DNA of 23,043 bases from Acanthamoeba sp. SK_2022b (lineage: Eukaryota; Discosea; Longamoebia; Acanthamoebidae): contig JANDJZ010000598.1 of NCBI GenBank assembly GCA_027943245.1, forward strand, positions 1 through 23,043, in the 5' to 3' direction. Shown here in pieces: positions 1 through 9,499 of the stretch (the first letter of the stretch is position 1; each line of letters begins with the position of its first letter). Position numbers and translations under genes: made by a program. The notes beneath the pieces were generated by a model. That model did no database searches. It was not told the DNA's origin and saw only the letters and a list, made by a program, of their open reading frames with translations.

Positions 1-635
1 AAGATTGCGATACCAGGGGGAGAGGGGGCAGTTGCCAGAGGGCAGGATGCTGCACAGGTCGTAGTTGCAGCTTCCAAGGCCGCTGATGCAGGGAACAATC
101 ACCCAGACCTGTGATTGAAAACATCTCAGGTCTATCGCAAGTGGAGGAAAGGAAGGGATTAGGGGACGACGTACGCCGAGCACCTTCTTGTAGATCGTAA
201 GATCCAGAGAGTAGCCCTGTCCGCTGCTGATGTTGGCGCCTACAGGAGCCGGGGAGCGTATGGTCAACAGGATGAAGCCCGAACATGTACATGGTTGGTG
301 GGGCGCGTACTGAGGAAGCCCTTGGCAGTGACGGTGAAGTTCTGGCCAATGCGCAGGGGGTCAGGCGTCAAGCTAAGCTCCGCCAACTTAGTGGGATCAC
401 TGTCGCTACCTGTACCAACAACAGAAACACTTGGGTCAGCACTTACACTGATATGTCTGTGGGACAGTAGAAGCTAACCGCAGTTTGACCACGAGAAGGC
501 GTTGAGAGGCAGGTCCTTGGCATCTACGCCCTGAGCGAGCAGCTCCTCGAGGGTGTAGGTGGGCTCAGAAGAGGCCGACGCAACGACGACGCAGAAGGCG
601 AGAACCGCGAAGCTCAGAAAGAGGCTCTTGTTCAT
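1..635 (-). CDS. Secreted ML-domain (MD-2/GM2-activator-like) lipid-binding protein, 5' part
   Basis: Exons read on the minus strand: 635-479, 409-311, 239-175 and 108 to beyond base 1. The ATG at 633-635 opens a signal peptide (MNKSLFLSFAVLAFCVVVAS). The joined frame then reads FSWSNCG, DPTKLAELSLTPDP, GQNFTVTAKG, GYSLDLTIYKKV and a Cys-rich stretch with CNYDLC and GNCPLSP. FSW-NCG, LSLTPDP and the late Cys pairs are hallmarks of ML-domain proteins of the GM2-activator/phosphatidylglycerol-transfer type, which bind lipids in lysosomal or secreted compartments. Phases agree at all three introns (1, 1, 0). About 143 residues are visible, so only the last few codons should be missing. Family assignment is firm. 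The lipid ligand cannot be read from sequence. Confidence 0.85.
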
Positions 636-780
636 CTTGTCCGTTTCGTACGAGCACAACCGACCGGTGAAAACCGTCTGGTTTAATGCTCGACATGTAC
701 AAAAAAAGACAAAGGAATGCAACCTGCGATTCCATTGATTTTTGCTGGCCGAAATTCGAAAAGGTGCGACTGCTCTATCG
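636..780. promoter_or_regulatory. Divergent intergenic region between ML gene and membrane-protein gene
   Basis: Only 145 bp separate the ATG of the minus-strand ML gene (635) from the ATG of the plus-strand gene (781), so the two probably share a bidirectional promoter. I see no clear TATA box. A short A-run lies near 700. This is inferred from gene layout. Confidence 0.5.
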
Positions 781-1341
781 ATGAAGAGCAGCCGATCTTC
801 TGTGCAAGCCGTGTGTATCTACGCGTTCTTTATATGGCTGGTGCTGGCCCTATCGACTGCCGTTTGCGGAGCTGATCCGTCCGCCAAGCCCACAATCTCC
901 ACCTCCTTCAATGATCATCACCGCATCCCTACTGCTCCTTCTCTCCTTGTCACCTCTGCTCCGACCACCTCGTCGATGGCCAGCCCCAGCTCCAGCTCCA
1001 GCGCCCCACGCCCCACCCACAAAGGCGGGCTTCCGCTGTTCCTGGTGGTCGTATTGGTAGTCGGAGGAGTCATACTGCTGCTCGAGCTCGCAGCGTTAGC
1101 CTTCCTCTACCCCCGCGTCTTACGCGCGCGGCGGGAACGGGCACGTTTGGCGGCACAGGCCGCTCCGGAGAGCCCCCTCGACTTGAGCGGCCACCACGAC
1201 CACGACGATGAGGTGCCTCTGCTTTCACTGAACGATGCCATCGACGATCCCGACAGCAACCCGTTCGAGCGCATTGTAGCCACACGCGCGCGCCCTCTTA
1301 CTCCCGCCTGCGACGAAGCCGAAAACGAACAAAGCGGCTAG
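781..1341 (+). CDS. Small type I membrane protein with Ser/Pro-rich ectodomain and endocytic motifs
   Basis: This is a single-exon ORF of 186 aa. The open frame extends upstream only through a TTG, so the ATG at 781 is the first credible start. Residues 11-30 form a hydrophobic signal segment. Residues 31-80 are Ser/Thr/Pro-rich and mucin-like, probably O-glycosylated. Residues 84-109 form one transmembrane helix (LPLFLVVVLVVGGVILLLEL), followed by a basic stop-transfer stretch (RVLRARRERAR). The acidic cytosolic tail carries DDEVPLL (residues 142-148), a [DE]xxxL[LI]-type sorting signal, and NPF (160-162), an EH-domain-binding motif. Together these suggest a cargo or receptor cycling through endocytic membranes. 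I recognise no extracellular domain. It lies tail-to-tail with EME1. Confidence 0.75.
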   Translation: MKSSRSSVQAVCIYAFFIWLVLALSTAVCGADPSAKPTISTSFNDHHRIPTAPSLLVTSAPTTSSMASPSSSSSAPRPTHKGGLPLFLVVVLVVGGVILLLELAALAFLYPRVLRARRERARLAAQAAPESPLDLSGHHDHDDEVPLLSLNDAIDDPDSNPFERIVATRARPLTPACDEAENEQSG

Positions 1342-1464
1342 CCCAAGTGCGCGTCCCCGGGCGAGGACGGGTTTGGGTCGGGCAGGCCATGCGTTCAGGT
1401 GGGACGGACACCCGTCTTCCAGAAGCAGGATAAACGTAGAGGGTAATCGGGAACTCGGTTTAAA

Positions 1465-1470
1465 AATAAA
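1465..1470 (+). terminator. Polyadenylation signal AATAAA
   Basis: The first of several AATAAA copies in an A-rich tract (about 1460-1500) lies some 125 bases after the stop of the small membrane protein. The same AT-rich spacer holds the 3' end of the convergent EME1 gene, which stops at 1507. Confidence 0.5.
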
Positions 1471-1506
1471 ATCAATAAAATAAAAAAAAATTAATAAATA
1501 GCTGTC

Positions 1507-2292
1507 TTACACTCTATTAGTGCCATCTTCATCTGTGAAAACGTGGTAGATCTTCTTGGAAAGAGACGGCCCCACTCGCCTGTCCTTGCTCATCACGGCC
1601 GAGCCTATCTTCACGTCCTGCAGCAGCACCTCCTGTTTTGGTGTGGAGAGAGGTTGCGCGTTAACGGTTTTGGTGGAAGGTAAGGGTGGTCAACCTCAGC
1701 ACTGCGGCACCTTTTCTTGACTGGTGAGGGCATCGTTCTGGTAGACCGACATGAGGGACCGAAACGTGGGGTATTCGTTGGCGATGGCCGTGGCTATGCT
1801 CACCGACACCTTGACACACACGGCACACATCACACATCACACATCACACATCACACATCACACATCACACATCACACATCACACATCACACATCACACAT
1901 CACACATCACACATCACACACGCATCAGCGCAGGGAAGAGAGGGAAACACAAACAGGTTGCAGAACCTTGTTGATCTGCTGGAGCTGCTTGATCCAGGTT
2001 TCCTGCGGCGTGCTAGTGCGCGCCGCTCGCTTGCCCGTCGCCTCCGCGCAAAAGGTGGAGAACGAACTCTCCTGTCTGCGCCACATCAGCGCGTGTTTTT
2101 CTCGAGAGGAAAAGCAACCACCACCCACCCAACAGGTGTGGCGAGCGTACCGGTACGGGGCATTGGCGATGGCAGCAGTCAAGCGATAGACGTAGCCAGC
2201 CGATTCCTGCGCCGTATTGGTCTGCCGCACGTGGCACTTGGCTACAACAACATCGATGAGAAGAGAGCTACCACGACCACACACACACACAC

Positions 2293-2360
<68 letters not shown>

Positions 2361-3564
2361 ACAAGACACACGCCACGCATACCACACACCGCACACACGC
2401 GGCCACTGCACATGCGTATACCTTCGATCTGGAGCCACACGATGGCTTCGTCCACCATCGACGGAGTTACTCGTCGGCCGGCGCCTTGTGTGTTGTTGCC
2501 CGTCTGGGCGTCGTCGTCGCTCGCGTCGTCGTAGCTGCCAGACGACTCCTCCTCCTCCTCGCTCTCCTCTCGCCCTGTTCCACCTGCGTTCAGTCCAACA
2601 CGCCCGTGTCACGCGTGTCGTGTGTCGTGCGTGTGTGTCGTGCGTGTCACCTTTGCGAGCGCGGTTGACGCGTCGGGTCTGTTGAGAGTGAAAGTTCTTG
2701 AGGCCCTCCACGAGGACGGTGACGATCTTGTCGCCGTGCGCCGCGCGAATCCTGCGCACCTCGCCCCGCAGGCCCCGCTCGCGCACGAGCCGCCCAAACT
2801 CGGCCCCCGAGTACCTGACCACCACCTGGCCCACCTCCCTCATCTTCGCCTCCTCCTGGCCGCCCTCGCCGTCGCCGTCCTCCACGCCAAACGACGTGCG
2901 CCATTCGATCGAGTTGCGGATCGGCAGCGCGCGCGCTACGCAGCGCACAGGCCTGTTTATGCGCCGCGCCAATCAGACGCGAGACACGAAGCGACCAATG
3001 GCGTGTTGCGTGTAGCGTGTGAGGTACAACTTACTTCTTGTCTTTGTCGGGCTTCTGGCAGACGGAGAGGTACTCGTCGCCGCCCTTCTCGTTGACGAGG
3101 TTGACGTCGATCAGCACCAGCAGGTCGTCCTCGGGCGCCGTCTTCTTCTTCTTCTTGGCGTTTTGTTTCGTCTTGGACTTGGTGGTCTTCGCGGTGGACT
3201 TTGTGGACGCTTTCTCTTTGACTCGTTTCCTGCTCTCCTCTTCATCTTCTTCACCGCCCGATCTGTCTGCTACCTCTTCATCTTCATCTTCATCTTCATC
3301 TTCACCTTCCACTCGCTTGCGCTTCGCAGAGGAATTCAAACGATTAGATGAAGTGGTGGCGCTGGTGAGGTTGCCCACGCCCCTGTTTTTGCCAGATGAT
3401 TCGAGCACAACGTCGCCGTATTCTGTCTGTGGTTGTGCAATCTTTTTCTTTTTTGCCGAAGATGAAGTCGTTAAATTCGACCACGTTTCTGTGCTGGGGC
3501 ATCCCAAGCCTACGTCAGCCAGGTCGCCCAGGTCCTCCTCCTGCGTCAAATCCACGAAACTCAT
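1507..3564 (-). CDS. EME1: Crossover junction endonuclease subunit EME1/MMS4
   Basis: Seven exons, all phases consistent: 3564-3035, 2952-2651, 2583-2422, 2241-2151, 2075-1967, 1809-1711, 1632-1507; 472 aa. EME1 pairs with MUS81 and helps cut branched recombination and replication intermediates in the nucleus. Residues 1-145 are disordered, highly charged and Lys/Asp/Glu-rich, with NLS-like KRKR and KKKKK runs. The ERCC4-like domain starts at DDLLVLIDVNLV and continues through VRCVARALPIRNSIEW and VTVLVEGLKNF. MVDEAIVWLQIE, AGYVYRLTAAIANAPY, ETWIKQLQQINK and RRVGPSLSKKIY match the order of conserved EME1 segments up to the C-terminal HhH region. The nuclease ERKxxxD motif is absent, as expected for EME1 rather than MUS81. 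The frame's upstream codon is TTG, so the ATG at 3562-3564 is used. Confidence 0.88.
1824..1920 (-). repeat. (CACACAT)n microsatellite in EME1 intron 5
   Basis: About 14 near-perfect copies of a 7-bp unit lie inside the intron between EME1 exons 5 and 6, beside the splice acceptor. On the sense strand the unit reads ATGTGTG. Its period is a multiple of neither 2 nor 3, so it creates a false repetitive ORF. Confidence 0.95.
2278..2359 (-). repeat. (CA)n microsatellite in EME1 intron 3, TG on the sense strand
   Basis: This is a nearly pure CA dinucleotide run with one AA interruption near 2292. It fills much of the intron between EME1 exons 3 and 4. On the coding strand it is (TG)n, shortly upstream of the acceptor. 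Confidence 0.95.
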
Positions 3565-3668
3565 CTCTCCCACAACCTCACCCACCCCTCCCGTTTTGTT
3601 TTCCCTTTTCCCGCGCTTTTCTGGTTGTGGCAACGCTGGTAATGGGTTAATAAATAATAATTTCTTTT

Positions 3669-3674
3669 TTTATT
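3669..3674 (-). terminator. Polyadenylation signal of the F-box/ankyrin gene
   Basis: AATAAA on the minus strand lies 36 bases after the TAG stop of the F-box/ankyrin gene. Only about 105 bases remain before the EME1 start codon, so transcript end and next promoter are nearly adjacent. Confidence 0.55.
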
Positions 3675-3709
3675 ACCAATTTATATGGGCACACGTGTAG
3701 CGCGACCTG

Positions 3710-5800
3710 CTACGTGTCATGTGTGGCGGGCTTCTTGTGCTTGGGTCCCAAGGACGGAGAAGACCTGGCCTCTCTTTCCTCTGGCTCGGGCGTCACAGAA
3801 CGTTTCCTCTTCACCGCGCGTTCACTCTCGCGATCGAGATGCTGTTCCGATCGTACATGCCTGGAAACAGCGCGTGTCAGCACCAACAGACGGCAAGAGA
3901 AGAAGAACGGGAGTAAGGGAGTAGTATGAGGACATACTTGGCCTTGTGGGAATCGGTCGGCCTGATCTCGTGTCTCCGCAGCCGCCGCGGATCCGCGCCA
4001 CACTGCCGCAGAGCTTCTGCCATCTCCTCGTTGCCCTCGAGCACTGTCCTCCGCACAACAGCTATCGTAATAAGCGCGACAACTTGTAATAAAATAATAT
4101 TCTATCATATAAAATAAAATAAAATAAAATAAAATCAGTAGCGTTCGCACCGGCGTGTAGGAGGGGCGACGTGGTGCCGATCCCGGGCACGAAGCAGGTG
4201 GCGTTGATGTCGGCGCCCTGCGACTCGAGCAGGCGGTACACGACGATTCGCTCCTCGAAGGCGAGACCAGGCGCGGTGTAGACCTCCCACGCCATCTCCA
4301 CCATCTCCGTCCACACCCGCCCATCGATATCCGGCACGGCTGCAGCACAACACACGACCAAACGAAGAGTCAACCAACGAACGCACGACGAGCAACATGC
4401 CGGGTGGGGGGGGGGAAAGCTGCAACGTACATTCGATGAGCCGGACCAGCGTGGGCAGGCGCAGTGCGCCGCGGGGCAGGCGCGCGTAGGTGGTGATGGG
4501 GGACGGGGAGGACGGGACGATGCCGCTGTCGAGCAGGTAGTCGATCACCTCGTCCCGCCCCTCCTTGGCCGCCGACCACAACGCGTTGCTGGGCTCCCTA
4601 CACGTGCGCGGCGGTTAGTTTCTGCATGTGATGCGATGCGGCGACGTATGTGTGCGCGCGCGACGTGTGATGTGCGTCGCACCACGGGGACAGCTTGCAG
4701 AGGAGGGCAGGCACGAAGAGCTGGACCACGGCCAGGTGGCCGCCGCGCGCGGCGCGGCACAGGGCGCTGCGGCTCTCGGAGTCGGGCATTATCGCGAACT
4801 GCCGCTCCCTCGGGGCCCCGGCGATGAAGCCGCACTGAAAGCCGAACGTCGTCATCAGGCACTCGGCCACCGCCGCGTGTCCCAACTGTTTGGCTCGGTG
4901 GCCGTTAGCCCAATCGCGTTTGCCTGCGCGCGCGCGCGGGCAGGGAGGCCAAGCGTTACCGAACATGCGACGAACAGGGGCGTCTCTGGCTGGCCACAGA
5001 GGAGTTCCCGGCAGATGCCATGATCAATTAGAAGCCGCAGGAGCTGGACGTTGCCCCATCGCGCCGCCTCCATCACCGGCTCTCCGCTGACTTGGAGTGG
5101 CCGCCGCTCCAACAGCAGCTGAGTGCACATACATGTTCCCACCTTAGCATGCTACAATGACACGCGCACGCGCGCACGCACACACACGCACGCACACACA
5201 CGCACGCACACACGCACACACACAGAGAGAGAGAGAGAAATGACATACTTCCACGCTCTGAGTGTCGTTGGCGCGGGCGGCAGCATTGACGGCATTGGCA
5301 AGGGCGACCTGGGCGCAACCGGTGCTCGACAGTTCGTGCCAGTGGCGCCGCAGGAGCGTGGCCACGAGGCGCGTGCAGCCCAGCCGCGCCGCCCACTCGA
5401 GCCGGCCCGCGGGCGTGACGCCCCACTGCCGCACGCGCCTCACCTTCCACTCCACAGCCGCGCGCCACTCGTGGTCGCCGAACCAGGCCTCGCGCTCGAC
5501 CGCGCGTAGTCGCTTGGCCAAGGATGACAATGATGACGTCATGCTGGTGTGGCGTTGTCTGCGCTCATCGCCGATGACGCGTGAGTTGTAGTTGGGCATG
5601 GCCGGAGCGGTGAGGAGGGCCGGGACGAGCGGGCCGCCCAGCAGGCGGCGGTGGAAGGCGCGCCACAGGGGCGGGTCAGAGTGGAAGACGGAGCGCCAGC
5701 GACGGCAGGTGAGGGTGACCGCGGCGGTGTGGATGGGCTCCAGGAGCGCGAATACGGCGACCCATAACTCGTCCGGCAGGTCGTTCACCCCTGGCCCCAT
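3710..5800 (-). CDS. F-box and ankyrin-repeat protein
   Basis: Seven exons with consistent phases: 5800-5249, 5118-4960, 4885-4683, 4597-4431, 4339-4151, 4061-3938, 3860-3710; 514 aa. Residues 5-50 form an F-box (NDLPDELWVAVFALL, CRRWRSVF, PLWRAFHRRLL), which would bind SKP1 in an SCF ubiquitin ligase. Ankyrin-like repeats follow: LEWAARLGCTRLVATLLRR, PVMEAARWGNVQLLRLLID, ETPLFVACSLGHAAVAECL, ALCRAARGGHLAVVQLF, ALWSAAKEGRDEVIDYLLD and RLLESQGADINATCF. These presumably recruit a substrate. The C-terminal 50 residues are basic and disordered with an NLS-like KRKR. The frame starts upstream at TTG; the ATG at 5798-5800 directly precedes the F-box. The gene is divergent from the RBR gene. Architecture is firm; the target is unknown. 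Confidence 0.85.
4406..4415. repeat. G10 homopolymer in intron 4 of the F-box/ankyrin gene
   Basis: A run of ten G (C10 on the sense strand) lies between exons 4 and 5. It is one of six such runs in the window, all outside exons. Confidence 0.9.
5158..5223 (-). repeat. CA/CG alternating tract in intron 1 of the F-box/ankyrin gene
   Basis: An alternating purine-pyrimidine tract (CACGCG/CACACA) is followed by a short GA run. On the sense strand it is TG/CG-rich and lies between exons 1 and 2. Such tracts can adopt Z-DNA. Confidence 0.9.
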
Positions 5801-6174
5801 CTTGTGTCGGGCCGGGTCGCTGCTGCTGTCTGCCGTCAAGCTACACGCTTTCGGCGTTTAGCTCTCTCGGCGATGTTTTTCGTCCATTTTTATTTCCATA
5901 AAATGTCTCGAATAGTTGGCATTTCTGCCTGCACTTGTCTGGCGCGGGTAGCCTCTGCGACACGCTCAACGCCGAAGGCCCATTGCTCTTGTTCTACTGC
6001 TCCTTCCTTGGCACTGCGCGCATCTGGACAGGTACGGCCCTACTCTGCCATTTTTTATGCCCTGTTTATTTTTGAATTTATAAAAATGGTGGGTAGGGCA
6101 GGATTGAACGAAGCGAAGTGGTGGAGAATTGATTCGATTCGAAACAAATCGAATAATTGACCCCCTTCGCGAGC
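5801..6174. promoter_or_regulatory. Divergent promoter region between F-box/ankyrin and RBR genes
   Basis: This 374-bp stretch separates two start codons pointing away from each other. A TATA box (TATAAAAA, 6079-6086) on the plus strand lies about 90 bases before the RBR ATG. I found no long coding stretch on either strand. Confidence 0.55.
6079..6086 (+). promoter_or_regulatory. TATA box of the RBR ligase gene
   Basis: TATAAAAA within an AT-rich island lies about 90 bases upstream of the ATG at 6175. This leaves room for a short 5' UTR. Assigned by sequence and spacing only. Confidence 0.5.
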
Positions 6175-6671
6175 ATGGAGCTGGACTCGTGCGTGGACTC
6201 GTGCATCCCGAACACGGAGCACCCACGCCACTACGCTACGAGGAACGACGCGCGACGAGACAGCGAGGACCAGTTCTACGCACAGCTCGGTCGAGGGGCA
6301 TCGGCGCTCATGCTCAGCCGCAGCACGGCGTCGCTCTCCTCATCGCCACTGCCGCTGGCCTCGCCCATGCCGTCCTTCGTCGTCCACGACGACTACGAGG
6401 GGGTCGCCCACAACGACGAAGGGAAGGCCAAGGAGGTCGACGGCGGCGGCAAGGCCAAGGAAGCCGAGGCCGACGACGAAGTCGAGGGCGACCCGGAGGA
6501 GGGACTCGAGCGGGAGCGGGAGCGGGAGAAGCAGAGGGCGGAGCAGATGCGTCGCGATGAGGCGATGGCGCGGCAGCTGCAGATCCAGTTCCTGCGCGAG
6601 GAGGTCGGCTTCGTGGACGACGGTGCGAGCGTGCCTCCACTCTGACTCGACCGATTAACGCTCAGCTTACT

Positions 6672-6738
<67 letters not shown>

Positions 6739-7954
6739 TGTACAGAATTGTTGAAGCAGTTGAACGGGCTGGTGCAGAGCGACGTCGCGCTGCCTGCCGA
6801 CACTAGTTCGCCTCCGTCGGGTACGGGACAGACACCCGCACTCATCCGAGAATGCGGCTCACCACTCACGCGTGGGCGACAGAGCCGATCGAGTGCGCGA
6901 TTTGCTGCGATGAGAAGGAACCGTCGGAGATCTACACCTACTACCAGTGCGGCCACCGCTACTGCACCGACGTACAACTCGCCGCCTCCGTCTCTTTCCC
7001 TCGCCTGTCCCTCACCGTTGCACGTCGTCGATCGTTGTGTTGTGTTGTGTTGTGTTGTGTTGTGTTGTGTTGTGTTGTGTTGTGTTGTGTTGTGTTGTTG
7101 TTGTGTTGTGTGTGGCAGTGCCTGCGGGAGTACTACGCAACGCACATCAAGGAGGGCGACGTCAAGCTGCGTTGCCCGTATCCCAACTGTCCCACGGCGG
7201 TGCTGCCGGTGCAGGTCACGGCCGTCGTGCAGGACGCCGCGTTGCTCCACAAGTACAACCAGTTCGCGTGGTTCGACCAGGTCAAGTCCAACCCCAACGC
7301 TCGATGGTGCACCAAGCCGGGTAGAGACACTCCCTCTGCCTGTTATTTTTTTTCTTTATCACTTTTAATATTTTTTTATTATTTTATTATTTTATCATTT
7401 ATATATATTAATAAGGCGTGTGTTTTCCCTTCTGACGCGGTCTTTTGGTCGTGCTTCGGAAAAGGCTGCGAGACGGTGCTCACACGACAAGAAGACGCGG
7501 CTGACCAGAAGGTGGTGTGCACGGGCTGTGAGACCGTCACCTGCTTCCTCTGCGGCGATGAGGTTCGCTCCGTGTTCTGTGCGTGCGTCGTTGGTGTTGT
7601 GTGTGCGCGTACCAAAACTCCGAACTCCGAACGCAGTGGCACGACGGGATCAGCTGTCAGGAGAACAGGGACAACAAGGTCAAGTCGGGCCTCGTCGACA
7701 CATCGTACGACCCGCCCAGTCCTCTCTCTCCCCGCGCGGGCGCCGGTTTAAGAGGCGTGCTGACGTGGCGCGGGGCACGCCAGTGTGGAGGACTACGCCA
7801 AGCAGCACGTGAGCGACGTGCGAATCTGCCCTCGCTGTGCGGTGCCCATCGAGAAGAACAGGGGCTGCAACACCATGACCTGCACCTAGTATGACCCCCC
7901 CCCCTCCAATTGCCCCCACAAGCGAGAGCATTACCTCACACACAACTACCGCTC

Positions 7955-8025
<71 letters not shown>

Positions 8026-8478
8026 TGTGTGTGTGTGTGTGTGTGTGCAGCTGTGGCTGCGCGTTCTGCTGGCTGTGCGGCCAAGTCATGACGCCCAACC
8101 ACTTCTCACAGAAGGGACCCTGCAAAGGCACGCACTCCTCTCTCTCTCTCTCTCTCTCTCTCGCATTGCTCTCTCGTTCTCGTTTGGGTCTGACTTGAGG
8201 GGGGGGGGGATCGCGCCAACGACCAGGCAAGGACGGGGAGGCCAAGTGGCTGAAGGCGACGGTCTACACCATCATCGCGCTCATGGTGGTCACCCTGCCC
8301 GTGTGGTACCGTTTCGCGTTCCCTCTCTTCTTGTTCGTCGCGCTGCTCACTGCGGCGCCTTCGTTCTTGGTCGCCACAATCCAGGGCGGGCCCTGCCTAC
8401 GTCGTGTACAAAGTGAAGCAGCGCAACAAGAAGAAGCGCCAGTTGGCCCTCGCCCACAGCTCCACCGACTCTTCGTGA
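6175..8478 (+). CDS. RBR (RING-IBR-RING) E3 ubiquitin ligase with C-terminal membrane anchor
   Basis: Ten exons with consistent phases: 6175-6622, 6746-6820, 6883-6971, 7119-7320, 7465-7562, 7637-7704, 7784-7888, 8051-8127, 8227-8305, 8385-8478; 444 aa. Residues 1-170 are charged and disordered, ending in a Glu/Arg-rich coiled coil. RING1 is ECAICCDE to CGHRYCTDC and LRCPYPNC (179 onward). The IBR includes GCETVL, VVCTGCETVTCFLCG and WHDGISC. RING2 is ICPRC, NRGCNTMTC, YCGCAFCWLCG. C355 in RGCNTMTC corresponds to the catalytic cysteine that carries the ubiquitin thioester in RBR enzymes. A hydrophobic helix (about 395-420) and a Lys/Arg-rich tail follow, suggesting a cytosolic ligase anchored in a membrane. 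Intron 8 begins with GC rather than GT. Introns 1, 3, 7 and 8 hold microsatellites. Confidence 0.9.
6674..6737 (+). repeat. (TG)n microsatellite in RBR intron 1
   Basis: A pure TG run ends eight bases before the splice acceptor at 6745, where a pyrimidine tract would normally lie. Confidence 0.95.
7035..7114 (+). repeat. (TGTGT)n pentanucleotide repeat in RBR intron 3
   Basis: About 14 copies of a 5-bp TG-rich unit run nearly up to the acceptor at 7118, between the two halves of RING1. Confidence 0.95.
7956..8047 (+). repeat. (TG)n microsatellite in RBR intron 7
   Basis: A TG run of about 90 bases with one G interruption reaches the acceptor (GCAG at 8047-8050), within the RING2-coding region. 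The intron also has a C10 run (7895-7904). Confidence 0.95.
8128..8226 (+). other. Probable GC-AG intron with (TC)n and G11 tracts
   Basis: The frame needs a phase-1 junction joining AAA G (ending 8127) to GC AAG GAC (from 8227). The donor at 8128 is GC, and no GT nearby keeps frame and the final RING2 Cys. The intron holds a CT run (about 8138-8162) and a G11 run (8199-8209). Confidence 0.65.
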
Positions 8479-8954
8479 ACCTGTTGCTCCGACAGGCGTT
8501 GAAGTAATTATTTATTGTTTTTATTTTCTGTAAATACAAAAAAAGCCTGAATTTGGTTTCAGTGATCGCTGTGACCGAACGGTTGCCTGTTAAACGCCCC
8601 TTTGAACTTGTGCCAACCGGTTTCCACGCCCACCACCCCGGCTGCCACAGCAACGGTCACCTCGAGCATACAATTGAGGTATTTGAAATAGTGCAACATG
8701 TAGCATGCGAGCATAGCGCAAGAAACTCTAGCGGAGAGGTCATCGGGTAAATGTCTGTCAAGCCTTGCCTTAACCGAGACCGCTGTGCCACGCTGCCTGG
8801 ATGCGTATGCACCAATGGAGACGCACCCAGGCATTTCATCTTAGCCGCGGGGCCATCATGACCTCGGTACCTCAACTTACCCAGCGCCCAAGCTTACAAC
8901 AAACGCCTTCGCTACACAACACATCACATCCCAACACAACACAACGAGCGCACT
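8479..8954. other. Intergenic region after the RBR gene
   Basis: 476 bp without a convincing gene. The first 60 bases are AT-rich, as expected for the RBR 3' end. The last about 50 bases before 8955 are rich in CA/AAC and may be the leader of the next gene. Confidence 0.4.
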
Positions 8955-9257
8955 ATGACAGGCCACAGCCACAGCCACAACACCAGCACCTGGGCCGCAC
9001 ACAAGCACGACTACGGCTACGACGACAACGTGGAGGTCATGATAGCGACCAGGAGGGGCTACAAAGTGAACGAGCAGGTGCTGGAGAGGTGGCAGGCCAG
9101 GCAGCAGAGCTCCGACGGCGGCGGCGAGTTCGCGTGGCGCATCAGCACGCCCAAGCGCGCGGGAGACCGAGAGGAGGTCCGCATGAAAGCCCTCCAGCTG
9201 GCCGCCCTTAACTCCTACAAGGCCACCCGCACACGACGAGCCGAGAGAAGCTCCTGA
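8955..9257 (+). CDS. Small hypothetical protein, member A of a tandem paralog family
   Basis: Intronless 100-aa ORF starting at an ATG after a CA-rich leader. The N-terminus is His/Asp/Tyr-rich. The family core follows: VLERWQARQQ at 42-51, then DREEVRMKALQLAALNSY at 71-88 and a basic tail ending RAERSS. The same two motifs recur in the ORFs at 10326-10577 and 10862-11074, and the second recurs near 9800-9870, so conservation among neighbours supports coding. Both motifs look helical and amphipathic. No signal peptide, membrane segment or known domain is seen. I do not recognise the family and assign no function. Confidence 0.65.
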   Translation: MTGHSHSHNTSTWAAHKHDYGYDDNVEVMIATRRGYKVNEQVLERWQARQQSSDGGGEFAWRISTPKRAGDREEVRMKALQLAALNSYKATRTRRAERSS

Positions 9258-9499
9258 GCCTGGCCACCACCACGCCGCTACTTGAACAATAGACACAAAG
9301 GAAGAAGTGTTCTTCCGGATGTAATATATTACCCCTTCACTGAGTCCGGTTGTGTTGAGCAAGGAAAAGATCATTTTCTTCATCTTTCTTTCTTGGTTGG
9401 TTCCTTGGCGACCGTGGCTCGGTGCTGTGCAGCAACCGAAGCACAATACCAAGATCGTGAGGCTCTTAGTGTTCCCCGTGTACAGCATGTACAGCCGCA

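Noticed and set aside
742..780. N-terminal extension of the small membrane protein from TTG at 742
   Set aside because: Eukaryotic initiation at TTG is unlikely and the ATG at 781 directly precedes a signal-peptide-like segment.
1824..1920. CRISPR-like array of short repeats
   Set aside because: The unit is 7 bp with no spacers; it is a simple tandem repeat inside an intron of a eukaryotic gene.
1751..2668. Long plus-strand ORF rich in His/Thr repeats
   Set aside because: It is a shadow of the CACACAT and CA microsatellites in EME1 introns; EME1 on the minus strand explains the region with consistent splicing.
3031..3700. Plus-strand ORF of 220 codons opposite EME1 exon 1
   Set aside because: Ser/Phe-rich antisense of the Glu/Asp/Lys-rich EME1 tail; no domain and the sense strand is convincing.
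6821..6831. An 11-base intron joining RBR exon 2 to an upstream extension of exon 3
   Set aside because: Phase fits but the length is far too short to be spliced; the 62-base intron 6821-6882 also fits phase and leads directly into the RING1 start.
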